Origin: Paenibacillus_AM sp052180255
Lineage (GTDB): Bacteria > Bacillota > Bacilli > Paenibacillales > NBRC-103111
Direction: 5' to 3'
Length of the DNA: 64,000 nt
Assembly: GCF_052180255.1 (NCBI RefSeq)
Contig: NZ_CP197466.1
Span: 2,790,001-2,854,000 of the forward strand
Made by a program: the position numbers and the translations under genes. Of the stretch, positions 48,936 through 57,136 are shown in pieces; position 1 is the stretch's first letter; each line of letters begins with the position of its first letter. Under the pieces are notes generated by a model that worked only from the letters and a program-made list of their open reading frames with translations, ran no database searches and was not told the DNA's origin.

Positions 48936-50483
48936 TTATTCTTCTTCTATAACCTTGGCAGCAGCAATAGCGGGAACTGCAATGTCCGGTACGATTTTGG
49001 GTTCAGATGGTTTACTACGTCCTTGAGTGAAACCTTGGATTAATGCTTCAATATCTAATCCTGACACATTCTTCAACATATCTGGTGCTGTTGCCATTAA
49101 CTCTGTCACATATTTGCTCACTTTTGTTGCACCGCCACCTGCACTACCTGTGTCCACAACAGTCAACTTCTCAATATTCGCCATTGGCGCAGCGATTTTA
49201 CCCGCTAAATCTGGTAGCATTTTCACAACAATGTCCAAGATCGCAGCTTCACCAAACTTCGTGAAAGCTTCAGCAAGCTTCTCTTTTGCTTCTGCCTCAG
49301 CTAAACCGCGCAATCGAATAACATCTGCTTCTGCAGTTCCTTTTGCTCGCTCCGCATCCGCTACTGCTAAACCTTCTAAACGTTTTTGTGCAGCCAAAGC
49401 TTTCGCTTCTGCTTCAATTCGATATTGATCAGCATCTGCTTCTGCCATTTGTTTTGCCTTATCCGCTTCTGCTGCTTGAACCACAGAGTAACGATCCGCA
49501 TCCGCTTTTTTCTTTACCTCTGCATCGTACTGCTTCTCACGTCTTAATATTTCTTTAGCTTCCAAATCAATTTCACGTTCTTTGCGAACGATTTCAACTT
49601 TCATCTGTTCTTCAACTACCGTCTGTTTAGCGCGAGCTTCTTGAATGTAATAGGCTTGATCCGCTTCAGCCTTTGCTGTATCTTGATCCTTTTTAAAAGC
49701 AGCAACCTTTAATTCTTTCTCCATCGCCGCTTCAGCAATGTTCGTATCACGCAATAACTCAGCTTTCTGACCTTGCTCTTCTGCACTTGCTTTTTGGATT
49801 CGCGCATCCCGCATCGCTTCTGCTTCTGCAATCTCGGCATCTCGTTTGACTGCTGCGATTCTTGGTTTACCTAAAGCATCTAAGTATCCGTTCTTATCAC
49901 GTAAATCTTTGATCGTAAAAGATACAATTTGAAGTCCCATCTTACGCAAATCGATAGCAGATACTTCTTGAACTTTCTGTGCAAACACATCCCGATTTTT
50001 ATAAATTTCCTCCACTGTCATGCTACCAAGAATCGCCCTCAAGTGTCCTTCCAATACTTCTTGTGCTTCACCACGCAGTTCATCATCACTTTTGCCTAAG
50101 AACTGTTCCGTTGCCGTAGCTACATCTTCAATGGAGCCCCCCACTTTAATAATGGCTACACCATTTGCTAGAACCGGAACACCTTGCTCGGTGTATACCT
50201 CTGGCGTTGCAATGTCAAGCTTGTGTGAAAGAAGTGAGATACGTTGAGATTGTTGAAAAACAGGCAGTAAGAAAGCACCGCCGCCGCGAACAATTTTGAG
50301 TCTGCGACCAGTTTCGTCTGTCATTACATTTTTCCTGCCTAAGAGCGAGCCTGTGATAATCATCGCTTGATCAGGACCCACTGTTTTATAGCGAGCCCAA
50401 AATGCGAGACCTAAAATGACAAATACGGCCACCACCAAAATCGGAATTGTTAAATAATTATCAATAATTTCAGTCAAGGACAC
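48936..50483 (-). CDS. floT: Flotillin-like membrane scaffold protein
   Basis: The 515-residue protein has an N-terminal membrane anchor (about 12-28), a SPFH/PHB domain (GPDQAMIITGSLLGRK to ~200) and a long Ala/Glu/Lys-rich coiled coil with repeated EAEA/ADAD patterns (about 210-400). Flotillins organise functional membrane microdomains. The start is GTG 50483 after AAGGAGG. The NfeD-type partner gene lies 21 bp upstream, the usual flotillin-NfeD pair. Confidence 0.93.
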   Translation of the reverse strand: MSLTEIIDNYLTIPILVVAVFVILGLAFWARYKTVGPDQAMIITGSLLGRKNVMTDETGRRLKIVRGGGAFLLPVFQQSQRISLLSHKLDIATPEVYTEQGVPVLANGVAIIKVGGSIEDVATATEQFLGKSDDELRGEAQEVLEGHLRAILGSMTVEEIYKNRDVFAQKVQEVSAIDLRKMGLQIVSFTIKDLRDKNGYLDALGKPRIAAVKRDAEIAEAEAMRDARIQKASAEEQGQKAELLRDTNIAEAAMEKELKVAAFKKDQDTAKAEADQAYYIQEARAKQTVVEEQMKVEIVRKEREIDLEAKEILRREKQYDAEVKKKADADRYSVVQAAEADKAKQMAEADADQYRIEAEAKALAAQKRLEGLAVADAERAKGTAEADVIRLRGLAEAEAKEKLAEAFTKFGEAAILDIVVKMLPDLAGKIAAPMANIEKLTVVDTGSAGGGATKVSKYVTELMATAPDMLKNVSGLDIEALIQGFTQGRSKPSEPKIVPDIAVPAIAAAKVIEEE

Positions 50484-50504
50484 TGTACTACCTCCTTATT
50501 ATAT

Positions 50505-51041
50505 TTATAGATTGATCTCGCTTACCGCGAAGTCGCGACCACGCATTTCAACGATCACAACCTTATTACCCTGCTTAATCAACTGCCCTTCAAAGCTTAT
50601 GGCTGGATAGTTCGTATAACCTGAGATTGTTTTAACAATAATTTCACCGTAGCCTGTTGCTGGAATAGGAACTGATACTTCTGCTATTTTCCCAACCAAA
50701 TCCAATGTCGAATGCCCAATCGAGTTCTCTGCCTTCGACATTTTCTTCACATAGCCAAAATAGACCAGTATAGAAATTAGAATCGCAAGTAAAATGGATA
50801 GAACTCCAACTAATGGTTCCTGTAACGCCGTATATTTGGTTATGATCACACCTGCAGCCCCCAAGCAAGTGAGTCCACCGATCGAGACGACTGGCTGCAA
50901 ATAATCCAAGTGATCCACATGAAAAGTTTGAGACAAGCTATCCAACCAATGACCAATTATTTCTCCCAAAATTAAGGTTACTACAGCAAAAATGACACCG
51001 AGCAGGAGACAGTTCCAATAAACGAGTAACAAGTCGTTCAC
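50505..51041 (-). CDS. NfeD-family (YuaF-like) membrane protein
   Basis: The 178-residue protein has three membrane helices (about 7-30, 50-68 and 74-95) and a C-terminal OB-fold-like domain (LVGKIAEVSVPIPATGYGEI ... GNKVVIVEMRGRDFAV). NfeD proteins partner with flotillins. It starts at GTG 51041 or TTG 51032; GAAGGGAG is better spaced for the TTG. It lies just upstream of flotillin. Confidence 0.85.
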   Translation of the reverse strand: MNDLLLVYWNCLLLGVIFAVVTLILGEIIGHWLDSLSQTFHVDHLDYLQPVVSIGGLTCLGAAGVIITKYTALQEPLVGVLSILLAILISILVYFGYVKKMSKAENSIGHSTLDLVGKIAEVSVPIPATGYGEIIVKTISGYTNYPAISFEGQLIKQGNKVVIVEMRGRDFAVSEINL

Positions 51042-51104
51042 TCCCTTCTACTCTATTCTAATCCATATTGTGGGAATAAAGATAGACAAAAACAAAAATA
51101 GAAA

Positions 51105-51137
51105 TAAAAAACCGTGCGGGATACCCGACACGGTTTT
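51105..51137 (-). terminator. Intrinsic terminator after the HU gene
   Basis: AAACCGTG/CACGGTTT outer and CGGG/CCCG inner pairing with T6 on the minus strand. Confidence 0.85.
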
Positions 51138-51162
51138 GTGTGCATACGTATGTAAGAGCGGA

Positions 51163-51435
51163 TTATTGAATACCGTCTTTTAATGCTTTCCCTGGTTTGA
51201 AAGCTGGGATTTTGCTAGCTGGAATTTCAATTTCCTTACCTGTTTGAGGGTTACGGCCCTTACGTGCAGAGCGTTCGCGAACCTCAAAGTTTCCAAAACC
51301 AACAAGTTGAACCTTGTCACCGTTTTGTAGTGCTTCGGAAATTGCTTCAAACACAGCATCAACCGCTTTCGTCACGTCTTTCTTGGAGAGCTCAGAAATT
51401 TCGGCTACTTTTGTAATCAATTCGGATTTATTCAT
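51163..51435 (-). CDS. hup: HU-family DNA-binding protein
   Basis: The 90-residue histone-like protein has the standard HU fold: MNKSELITKVAEISELSKKD, VQLVGFGNFEVRERSARKGRNPQTGKEI with the DNA-inserting Pro-containing arm, and IPAFKPGKALKD. It bends and compacts DNA. ATG 51435 follows GGGGAGGTGA; the upstream Met at 51444 is not needed. Promoter at 51530-51558. Its place beside spoIVA and mtrB matches Bacillus hbs. Confidence 0.96.
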   Translation of the reverse strand: MNKSELITKVAEISELSKKDVTKAVDAVFEAISEALQNGDKVQLVGFGNFEVRERSARKGRNPQTGKEIEIPASKIPAFKPGKALKDGIQ

Positions 51436-51529
51436 GCAATTCACCTCCCCCTAAGAGTTGTTATAGCTTTTACTCCCTGTTTTCACCGTTTCCATGAAAA
51501 ATATACATCAGGATAAAAAGAATAAATTC

Positions 51530-51558
51530 ATAGTAATACACCCATCCGCCAATTTCAA
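51530..51558 (-). promoter_or_regulatory. Sigma-A promoter of the HU gene
   Basis: TTGAAA (51553-51558) and TACTAT (51530-51535) with 17 bp between on the minus strand; the leader is about 90 nt. Confidence 0.6.
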
Positions 51559-51658
51559 GGGCTTATGTTCGTATTTTATGAAAAAAAGGCAAGAAATAGT
51601 AAGAAAGTCATGCGTCTTTTGTAGGCTTGACTTACGCTATATAAGCATCTTTGCACAG

Positions 51659-51702
51659 AAAAAGACTGCCCTTCAGGTCATATTAGACCTTTAAGGCAGC
51701 CC
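51659..51702 (-). terminator. Intrinsic terminator after spoIVA
   Basis: GCTGCCTT/AAGGGCAGTC arms enclose AGGTC/GACCT pairing and are followed by T5 on the minus strand. Confidence 0.85.
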
Positions 51703-51711
51703 TTTAGCACC

Positions 51712-53190
51712 TTATAGAATGATTGCGATCAATCCGCCCGACCCTTCGTTAATAATGCGTCCTAACGTCTCCTGGAGCTTGTAACGAGCGTTATCAGGCA
51801 TCATAGCTAACTTGCCTTGAATGCCTTCACGCACAATCGAGTGCAGCGACCGGCCAAAAATATCAGACTCCCATATTTTAAGCGGATTATCTTCAAAGTC
51901 TTGCATCAAGTACCGAACAAGCTCTTCGCTCTGCTTCTCTGTTCCAATAATTGGAGAGAATTCTGACTCGACATCAACACGAATCATATGGATCGAAGGC
52001 GCAGTTGCCTTCAAGCGAACACCAAACCTCGCACCTTGCCGAATCAATTCCGGCTCATCAAGTGCCATCTCAGCAAGCGTTGGTGGAGCAATACCATAAC
52101 CCGTCGTCTTCACCATCTCAAGTGCTTCAGCAAATTGATCATACTCACGCTTAGCATGTGTGAACTCTTGCATCAATTGCAGCAGATGATCTTTTCCACG
52201 TATCTCTACCCCGACGACTTCCATCAGGATTTTATCATACAATTCATCTGGCGCATAAAGATCAATTTCCGCAACACCCTGCCCCATGTTCATGCCAGCT
52301 AGAGCAGCTCTATCAATAAACTCATATTGATTAAAGTGTGCGACGACTCTGTCTACATCCCTCAGACGGCGAATATCCTGTACAGTTTCACGCACAGATT
52401 CTTCAAAGTGAGTGCGCAACCAGTGTCTATCATTAAGTACCATCACCCAGCTAGGTAAGTTCACATTAACTTCATGTACGGGGAATTCATAAAGCACTTC
52501 ACGAAGTACACCGATCATTTCATCCTCACTTGCTGTGGCTACACTCATCGTGACAACTGGAATATCATATTTCGATTGCAACTCTGCACGGAGCTCCTGT
52601 GCATGTTCATTTTGCGGCTTAAGTGAGTTTACAATGACGATAAATGGCTTACCGACTTCTTTTAACTCCGCAATCACTCTTTCCTCAGCGAGCACATACG
52701 AAGAGCGTGGAATGTCCGAAATGGTTCCATCCGTCGTAACAACTACACCGAGTGTTGAATGTTCTTGAATGACTTTACGTGTACCAATTTCTGCAGCTTC
52801 TTGGAACGGAATTGGCTCATCGAACCAAGGTGTCGAGATCATACGAGGACCATTTTCATCCTCATAGCCTTTAGCTCCTTCCACTGCATAACCGACGCAA
52901 TCAACCAATCTTACATTCACATTCAAGCCTTCTGCAACTGCAAGTTGAACCGCATTATTAGGCACAAATTTAGGTTCAGTTGTCATAATCGTGCGTCCTG
53001 CTGCGCTTTGTGGCAGTTCATCTGTCGCCCTTACACGTTCTGTTTCTGTCTGGATGTTCGGCAATACGACAGATTCCATGAAGCGTTTAATAAAGGTTGA
53101 TTTCCCCGTCCGGACCGCTCCAACGACCCCCAGGTAAATATCCCCTCCCGTTCGCTCTGCAATGTCCTTAAAGATATCCACTTTTTCCAA
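51712..53190 (-). CDS. spoIVA: Stage IV sporulation protein A
   Basis: The 492-residue coat-basement ATPase assembles on the forespore surface and anchors the spore coat. The Walker A motif is GAVRTGKS (24-31), followed by DELPQSAAGRTIMTTEPKFV and RLVDCVGYAVEGAKGYED; the C-terminus ends NEGSGGLIAIIL, the conserved tail. The start is TTG 53190 with AGGAGGGG ahead, giving exactly the Bacillus length; the frame itself continues to 53235. A 27-codon ORF ends 14 bp upstream. Transcription is expected from a mother-cell sigma factor. Confidence 0.96.
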   Translation of the reverse strand: MEKVDIFKDIAERTGGDIYLGVVGAVRTGKSTFIKRFMESVVLPNIQTETERVRATDELPQSAAGRTIMTTEPKFVPNNAVQLAVAEGLNVNVRLVDCVGYAVEGAKGYEDENGPRMISTPWFDEPIPFQEAAEIGTRKVIQEHSTLGVVVTTDGTISDIPRSSYVLAEERVIAELKEVGKPFIVIVNSLKPQNEHAQELRAELQSKYDIPVVTMSVATASEDEMIGVLREVLYEFPVHEVNVNLPSWVMVLNDRHWLRTHFEESVRETVQDIRRLRDVDRVVAHFNQYEFIDRAALAGMNMGQGVAEIDLYAPDELYDKILMEVVGVEIRGKDHLLQLMQEFTHAKREYDQFAEALEMVKTTGYGIAPPTLAEMALDEPELIRQGARFGVRLKATAPSIHMIRVDVESEFSPIIGTEKQSEELVRYLMQDFEDNPLKIWESDIFGRSLHSIVREGIQGKLAMMPDNARYKLQETLGRIINEGSGGLIAIIL

Positions 53191-53203
53191 TTGAGATCCC
53201 CTC

Positions 53204-53287
53204 CTACAGGTTGTTAAATGAAGCAAGTGCCACATGACGTTTCAATCCATATTTTCCTTGTGATCCGTATGCGACAACCTCGTACAT
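53204..53287 (-). CDS. Candidate 27-residue leader ORF before spoIVA
   Basis: From ATG 53287 the frame reads MYEVVAYGSQGKYGLKRHVA and seven more residues to TAG, which overlaps the spoIVA ribosome site region. Codon choice looks like coding sequence and the product is basic. AAGGA abuts the ATG, closer than ideal, so translation is uncertain. It does not resemble SpoVM. The CATACATA at 53308-53315 could be a sigma-E-type -10, but no good -35 was found. Confidence 0.35.
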   Translation of the reverse strand: MYEVVAYGSQGKYGLKRHVALASFNNL

Positions 53288-53449
53288 TCCTTGGACTAGT
53301 AGAATTATATGTATGATTGGTAGGAATATGATGATATTTTAAAAACTATTTTTTGGAGTTATGTAATTAGAACCCCTTTAGCAATATATGTGGCTTCTCC
53401 AAACTTATTCATGGAGAAACGACCCCATTATCCTCACATGAAGGCAACC

Positions 53450-53487
53450 AAAAAAACCTTTTTCGCACACATCATGTGCAAAAAAGG
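53450..53487 (-). terminator. Intrinsic terminator after the lipoprotein gene
   Basis: A 13-bp stem CCTTTTTTGCACA/TGTGCGAAAAAGG (one U-G) with a short loop and T7 on the minus strand. Confidence 0.88.
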
Positions 53488-53510
53488 CTCTCTAATGGGC
53501 TTATTTTCAA

Positions 53511-54260
53511 TCAAGGAATATTTTTCACACTTGGTGTTGGTTCGTTGTTGATCCAATAATAAGGCAATGATTGATTAGGTACAAAAGGAGAATGCATGAC
53601 GAGCAGCTCTCTTAAATCAACATTCGGCTGAACACTCTTTTGTAAACCCTGTTTTTCAATCATTGTCATCAAGTCAAAAGCATAGTTAATTGACACCACG
53701 CCTGACTCTTCAATAACATAAGAAAGAGGCTGCTGACGGTTGTAAGTCGATTTGAGCTTAGGTTTATCACGTTCACCTAGCTTACTCCAATCAAGCTGAT
53801 AAACGCCTGTTGTGATCGCTTCACCCTTTGGTAAAGCTCCACCATGCTTCGACTGATACGTCTGCACTTGCCGCTGAACATCAATTACACTTTGATAGGA
53901 AGCTAAATCAACCAACTTTACTTCAGGTTTGGTCTCTACATTCACAAGAACATACATGAAGTTTCCTCCACCCTCATACGAATTCGTCGGAGGTTTAGAA
54001 ATTAAGCCTCTATCTTGCATTCTTTTAAAATCAATTTTGTATTTTTCATACAAAGGTGTATCCATCTCACTATTTTTAATAGGGAGCATTCCACCTGTCT
54101 TTTGACGGTACTGATCAATTCCGCCTTGCACAACACTGATATATTCGGTTGGATTTCCTTGATTCTCCATCCGTTTTTCTTGTGGATAAAAGCATCCTGT
54201 TAGCATGGAGGCAATGATGACCATCAATAGGGTCATAGCTCCGATTCGAATCTGTTTCAT
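53511..54260 (-). CDS. Lipoprotein of unknown function with internal duplication (YphF position)
   Basis: The ~249-residue protein has a lipoprotein signal with lipobox LTGC (Cys23), so it is lipid-anchored on the outer face. Two segments repeat: YISVVQGGIDQYRQKTGGML and YQSVIDVQRQVQTYQSKHGG, each continuing to LP and a YxxD element, so the domain seems duplicated. In Bacillus a lipoprotein gene, yphF, lies at this place near spoIVA; function unknown. ATG 54260 fits AAGGTG better than GTG 54272. Confidence 0.7.
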   Translation of the reverse strand: MKQIRIGAMTLLMVIIASMLTGCFYPQEKRMENQGNPTEYISVVQGGIDQYRQKTGGMLPIKNSEMDTPLYEKYKIDFKRMQDRGLISKPPTNSYEGGGNFMYVLVNVETKPEVKLVDLASYQSVIDVQRQVQTYQSKHGGALPKGEAITTGVYQLDWSKLGERDKPKLKSTYNRQQPLSYVIEESGVVSINYAFDLMTMIEKQGLQKSVQPNVDLRELLVMHSPFVPNQSLPYYWINNEPTPSVKNIP

Positions 54261-54285
54261 TCGTACGTTCACCTTCTATCTATGT

Positions 54286-54639
54286 TCAAAATAATTCGTC
54301 TTCTTCTCCCGCTCGTTCGAGTTGTCTGCGTACAGCCGCCTTAAGAGGATCTTCCGGCACACTTACAACAACAGAACCTCTCACCTTAGCTTGGCATGAC
54401 AAACGATAGCCTTCTTGAATTGAACTACCGAGTTTCAGACGTTCATTTTGATTCGGCTCCATCACACCATTTGCTGTCTCTTCTTGTACATGAACCTTGC
54501 ACATTAAGCACGCAGCCTTACCTCCACAACGGGTACGGATATGCACTTTGGCTTTTCGTGAAGCATCGAGCAGCGTCGTTCCTGGACGTACTTGAGCTCT
54601 CTTGTTATCCGGTAAAAATGTAACTTCATACGTAGTCAT
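54286..54639 (-). CDS. 2Fe-2S ferredoxin, adrenodoxin-like spacing
   Basis: The 117-residue protein is a beta-grasp [2Fe-2S] ferredoxin. Ligands are in CGGKAACLMC (C-x5-C-x2-C) and YRLSCQAKV; the first gap of five residues is the ISC/adrenodoxin pattern rather than the plant C-x4-C-x2-C. It transfers single electrons to an unknown partner. Start behind AGAGGT. It lies between the lipoprotein and nucleotidyltransferase-like genes, with a second ferredoxin of the other type one gene away. Confidence 0.85.
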   Translation of the reverse strand: MTTYEVTFLPDNKRAQVRPGTTLLDASRKAKVHIRTRCGGKAACLMCKVHVQEETANGVMEPNQNERLKLGSSIQEGYRLSCQAKVRGSVVVSVPEDPLKAAVRRQLERAGEEDELF

Positions 54640-54651
54640 GGTTAATTACCT

Positions 54652-55287
54652 CTATCCTCGCTTTTGGTAAAACAATTCCAACCCTAATAAACGCTCAATA
54701 TCAGCAATCACTTCTTCACTCCACGTCCCTCGCGCAAGAAGCTGCTCCAACATAGGTTTGTGAATCGCCAGGTTTTGAATCATACTACTCGCAATCACCT
54801 CAAACCGATCGGAGCGTCTACGTAACAGATTAAAGAGAAGCTCATGAGATAGTGGCATAAGATGGATCGTCCTACCCTCAAGTACACAACTAGAGGTTTC
54901 ATTGTCTAATAATAATTGCACGTCTACTTGATATACCGAGTTCCGTGCGCGGACACAAAATCCACCAACAAGTTCAATGCTAACCCCACTCATTTCATAA
55001 TGACTTAGCAACGAATAATAAATGTCAGTCTGACTTTCGCATAAGGAATCAATTGCATACGCTTGTAATGACCGACTAATCTCATGTGTATAAGGTAGAT
55101 CGGTGTAATAGTCCAGATCCCTTGGAGAAGCCTGTAAAGGCACCCCTTGTAAAAGCAAGCCTGCACTACCTCCTAGAAGCAGCGGATACTGCGTAAAGGA
55201 AGCATGAACCTGAGCTATAGTTACAATCGCCCGCCGCATGGAATCAGATAACGAGATCAACTCTTGCACTTGGTTCATCTTATTCAT
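54652..55287 (-). CDS. Nucleotidyltransferase-fold protein of unknown function
   Basis: The 211-residue protein has a minimal nucleotidyltransferase-like pattern: LLLGGSAGLLLQGVP then PRDLDYYTD, the GG...(R)DxD core of MNT/AbiEii-like folds, followed by ISIELVGG-type strands and a helical C-terminal half. The second acidic residue needed for catalysis is not evident to me, so it may be inactive or specialised. Its ATG overlaps the upstream ferredoxin stop by one base (TAATG), and another ferredoxin follows by 12 bp. It could modify or bind a nucleotide-linked partner; no function is assigned. Confidence 0.6.
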   Translation of the reverse strand: MNKMNQVQELISLSDSMRRAIVTIAQVHASFTQYPLLLGGSAGLLLQGVPLQASPRDLDYYTDLPYTHEISRSLQAYAIDSLCESQTDIYYSLLSHYEMSGVSIELVGGFCVRARNSVYQVDVQLLLDNETSSCVLEGRTIHLMPLSHELLFNLLRRRSDRFEVIASSMIQNLAIHKPMLEQLLARGTWSEEVIADIERLLGLELFYQKRG

Positions 55288-55580
55288 TAAAAGTAGGGCT
55301 TATATTGTACAGAGGCACTCCCTGAGCCTTGTACAACTGCTTGGCAAGCCAAGCGATAACCCGCCTCCAATTCTTCCGGCTCAAGCCGATCGTACTCTGC
55401 ATTTGTTATCGGCTCTAATTGATCCATGCCCTCAATTACCTGACAACGGCATTTCGCACAGGTACCTTTACGACAATTAAATTTCCAATCCATATTATGT
55501 TGTTGGGCTAATTCTAATAGTGTTCGTCCTACTTCTGGCTCCACTTCTTTTTGTACAGATCTTGTCATTAAAGTAATCAT
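55287..55580 (-). CDS. 2Fe-2S ferredoxin, plant-type spacing
   Basis: The 97-residue [2Fe-2S] ferredoxin has CRKGTCAKC (C-x4-C-x2-C) and the fourth Cys in YRLACQAVV. Start ATG 55580 is chosen because GGAGG lies eight bases upstream; the open frame to 55667 enters the spoVIF terminator. It overlaps the nucleotidyltransferase-like gene by one base. Electron partner unknown. Confidence 0.85.
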   Translation of the reverse strand: MITLMTRSVQKEVEPEVGRTLLELAQQHNMDWKFNCRKGTCAKCRCQVIEGMDQLEPITNAEYDRLEPEELEAGYRLACQAVVQGSGSASVQYKPYF

Positions 55581-55658
55581 GTAAAAGTCCTCCAGTTGTT
55601 CAAGGCTACCCTTAATTATAGCATTCAGCTCTGCCCTTAGGAAACCAGCATACAAAAC

Positions 55659-55685
55659 AAAAAGCATAGGCTAGACGCCTATGCC
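55659..55685 (-). terminator. Intrinsic terminator after spoVIF
   Basis: GCATAGGC/GCCTATGC arms with a 5-nt loop and T5 on the minus strand. Confidence 0.85.
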
Positions 55686-55708
55686 GATAGTAGTCATACA
55701 ATATTCAA

Positions 55709-55993
55709 TTATTTCTTATTGAGTAGTGCCCCCATCAACTGAGTCATACTCGTTCCATCCATGTTACTGGACTTTACGGCATGAATAATATCTTTCACAG
55801 TCGATTCCTCAACCTTCACATTCACAAGTGATGCAACCTGTTTAATTAACTCGCGCAGCTGCGCTTCACTCTGTGTTGTCGAGGCAGTTACACCGCTTGC
55901 TAGCTTCTGAATATCTTTTTCGGAAATGTTCTTCCCGGTTTTTTGATTAACTGTACTTAGAACATCCTTCGATGTATTATTTTTCTTAGGCAT
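55709..55993 (-). CDS. Stage VI sporulation protein F-like
   Basis: The 94-residue protein starts with a Lys/Asn-rich stretch and continues with VNQKTGKNISEKDIQKLASG, then LRELIKQVASLVNVKV, and ends in LMGALLNKK. This pattern fits SpoVIF, a small coat-assembly factor in sporulating Bacilli. ATG 55993 follows GAGGAGGCGGCG; the frame to 56065 lacks a site. It lies just downstream of gpsA and has its own terminator. Confidence 0.72.
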   Translation of the reverse strand: MPKKNNTSKDVLSTVNQKTGKNISEKDIQKLASGVTASTTQSEAQLRELIKQVASLVNVKVEESTVKDIIHAVKSSNMDGTSMTQLMGALLNKK

Positions 55994-56072
55994 ATCGCCG
56001 CCTCCTCTATCCAAATCCACAATGGGACCTTTATAAAGGTATTGTATGACGGAGAGATGTGACAAGTGTGGG

Positions 56073-57113
56073 CTAAGTCAGCAGACCATGATTATCTAAA
56101 GCTACTTCTTCAATCTCATGTGTCCGTACACGTCCCATTAAGGCTTCTACAGCAAGTTTAGGCGACTTTCCCTCGAATAGTACTTTATAGAGTTCTGCCG
56201 TTATTGGCATATTCACTCCATAGCGCTCCGCAATATCATGCGTAATTCGAGTCGTGCGTACGCCTTCAACAACCATGCCAATATTCACAAGTACATTTTC
56301 CAATGACATTCCTTGTGCAAGTAATGACCCTGCTCTCCAGTTACGGCTGTGTTGGCTTGTACAGGTTGCAATTAAGTCACCAACTCCTGCAAGACCTGCA
56401 AAAGTCAGTGGGTTAGCCCCCATAGCTACACCGAGTCGTGCGATTTCAGCAATTCCGCGTGTCATGAGTGCTGCCCTTGCATTATCACCAAACCCAAGGC
56501 CATCCGAAAGGCCCGCACCAAGACCAATAATATTCTTAAGTGCACCACCCAGTTCCACCCCTAACACATCAGGGTTCGTATAGACGCGGAACGATTTGTT
56601 GATAAATAAATCCTGCGCAGCTTCGGCAGCCGTCAAGTCTTTTGCAGCAACGACAACAGTCGTCGGACTACAGCGAATCACTTCTTCGGCATGACTAGGA
56701 CCTGACAAAACAACAATCCGTTCTGGATCATATGCTGGAATTTCAGCTGCAATGACCTGCGTCATCGTATGTAAGGTTCCCGCTTCAAAACCTTTGGTAG
56801 CATGAATGATTAGGGCGTCTGATTTTAAGAATGGGCGAATCGCAGATGCGACCTCCCTCATTCCGCTCGAAGGCACAACCATGACGATCGCCTCAGCATC
56901 CGTTACGGCTTCCTCTAAAGAATTCGTTGCTACAATTCGATTAGATAGCGTTATACCTGGTAAAAATCTCGAATTCTGATGATTCTCATTTATTTCCTTC
57001 ACTTGTGCTTCGTTTCTCGACCAAAGCATAACGGAGTTTTCATTCTCTGCTAGTACCGAAGCCAGAGCAGTACCCCATGAACCTGCAACAAGTACGCTTA
57101 CTTTCCTCGACAT
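56073..57113 (-). CDS. gpsA: NAD(P)-dependent glycerol-3-phosphate dehydrogenase
   Basis: The 346-residue enzyme makes glycerol 3-phosphate for phospholipids. VLVAGSWGTALASVLAEN is the dinucleotide loop (GxWGTA), and ALKNIIGLGAGLSDGLGFGDNARAALMTRG contains the catalytic Lys region, with the FAGLAGVGDLIATCTS block. It follows plsY by 23 bp, so the two phospholipid genes are one operon with der. Confidence 0.96.
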   Translation of the reverse strand: MSRKVSVLVAGSWGTALASVLAENENSVMLWSRNEAQVKEINENHQNSRFLPGITLSNRIVATNSLEEAVTDAEAIVMVVPSSGMREVASAIRPFLKSDALIIHATKGFEAGTLHTMTQVIAAEIPAYDPERIVVLSGPSHAEEVIRCSPTTVVVAAKDLTAAEAAQDLFINKSFRVYTNPDVLGVELGGALKNIIGLGAGLSDGLGFGDNARAALMTRGIAEIARLGVAMGANPLTFAGLAGVGDLIATCTSQHSRNWRAGSLLAQGMSLENVLVNIGMVVEGVRTTRITHDIAERYGVNMPITAELYKVLFEGKSPKLAVEALMGRVRTHEIEEVALDNHGLLT

Positions 57114-57136
57114 ATCTGATAATCCTCCTCCACAAG

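Larger units (their letters stand above)
53191..53510. other. Intergenic region between spoIVA and the lipoprotein gene
   Basis: This 320-bp gap holds the 27-codon ORF (53204-53287), a possible sigma-E -10 (53308-53315), an AT-rich stretch, a hairpin TTCTCCA/TGGAGAA (53395-53401/53412-53418) and the lipoprotein terminator (53450-53487). Nothing else was recognised. Confidence 0.6.

Noticed and set aside
53412..53440. Similarity between 53412-53440 and the der upstream region (GGAGAAACGA then CCAT and TCCT)
   Set aside because: About 21 of 26 positions agree by eye, but only two copies were seen and neither has clear ends; chance similarity is possible.
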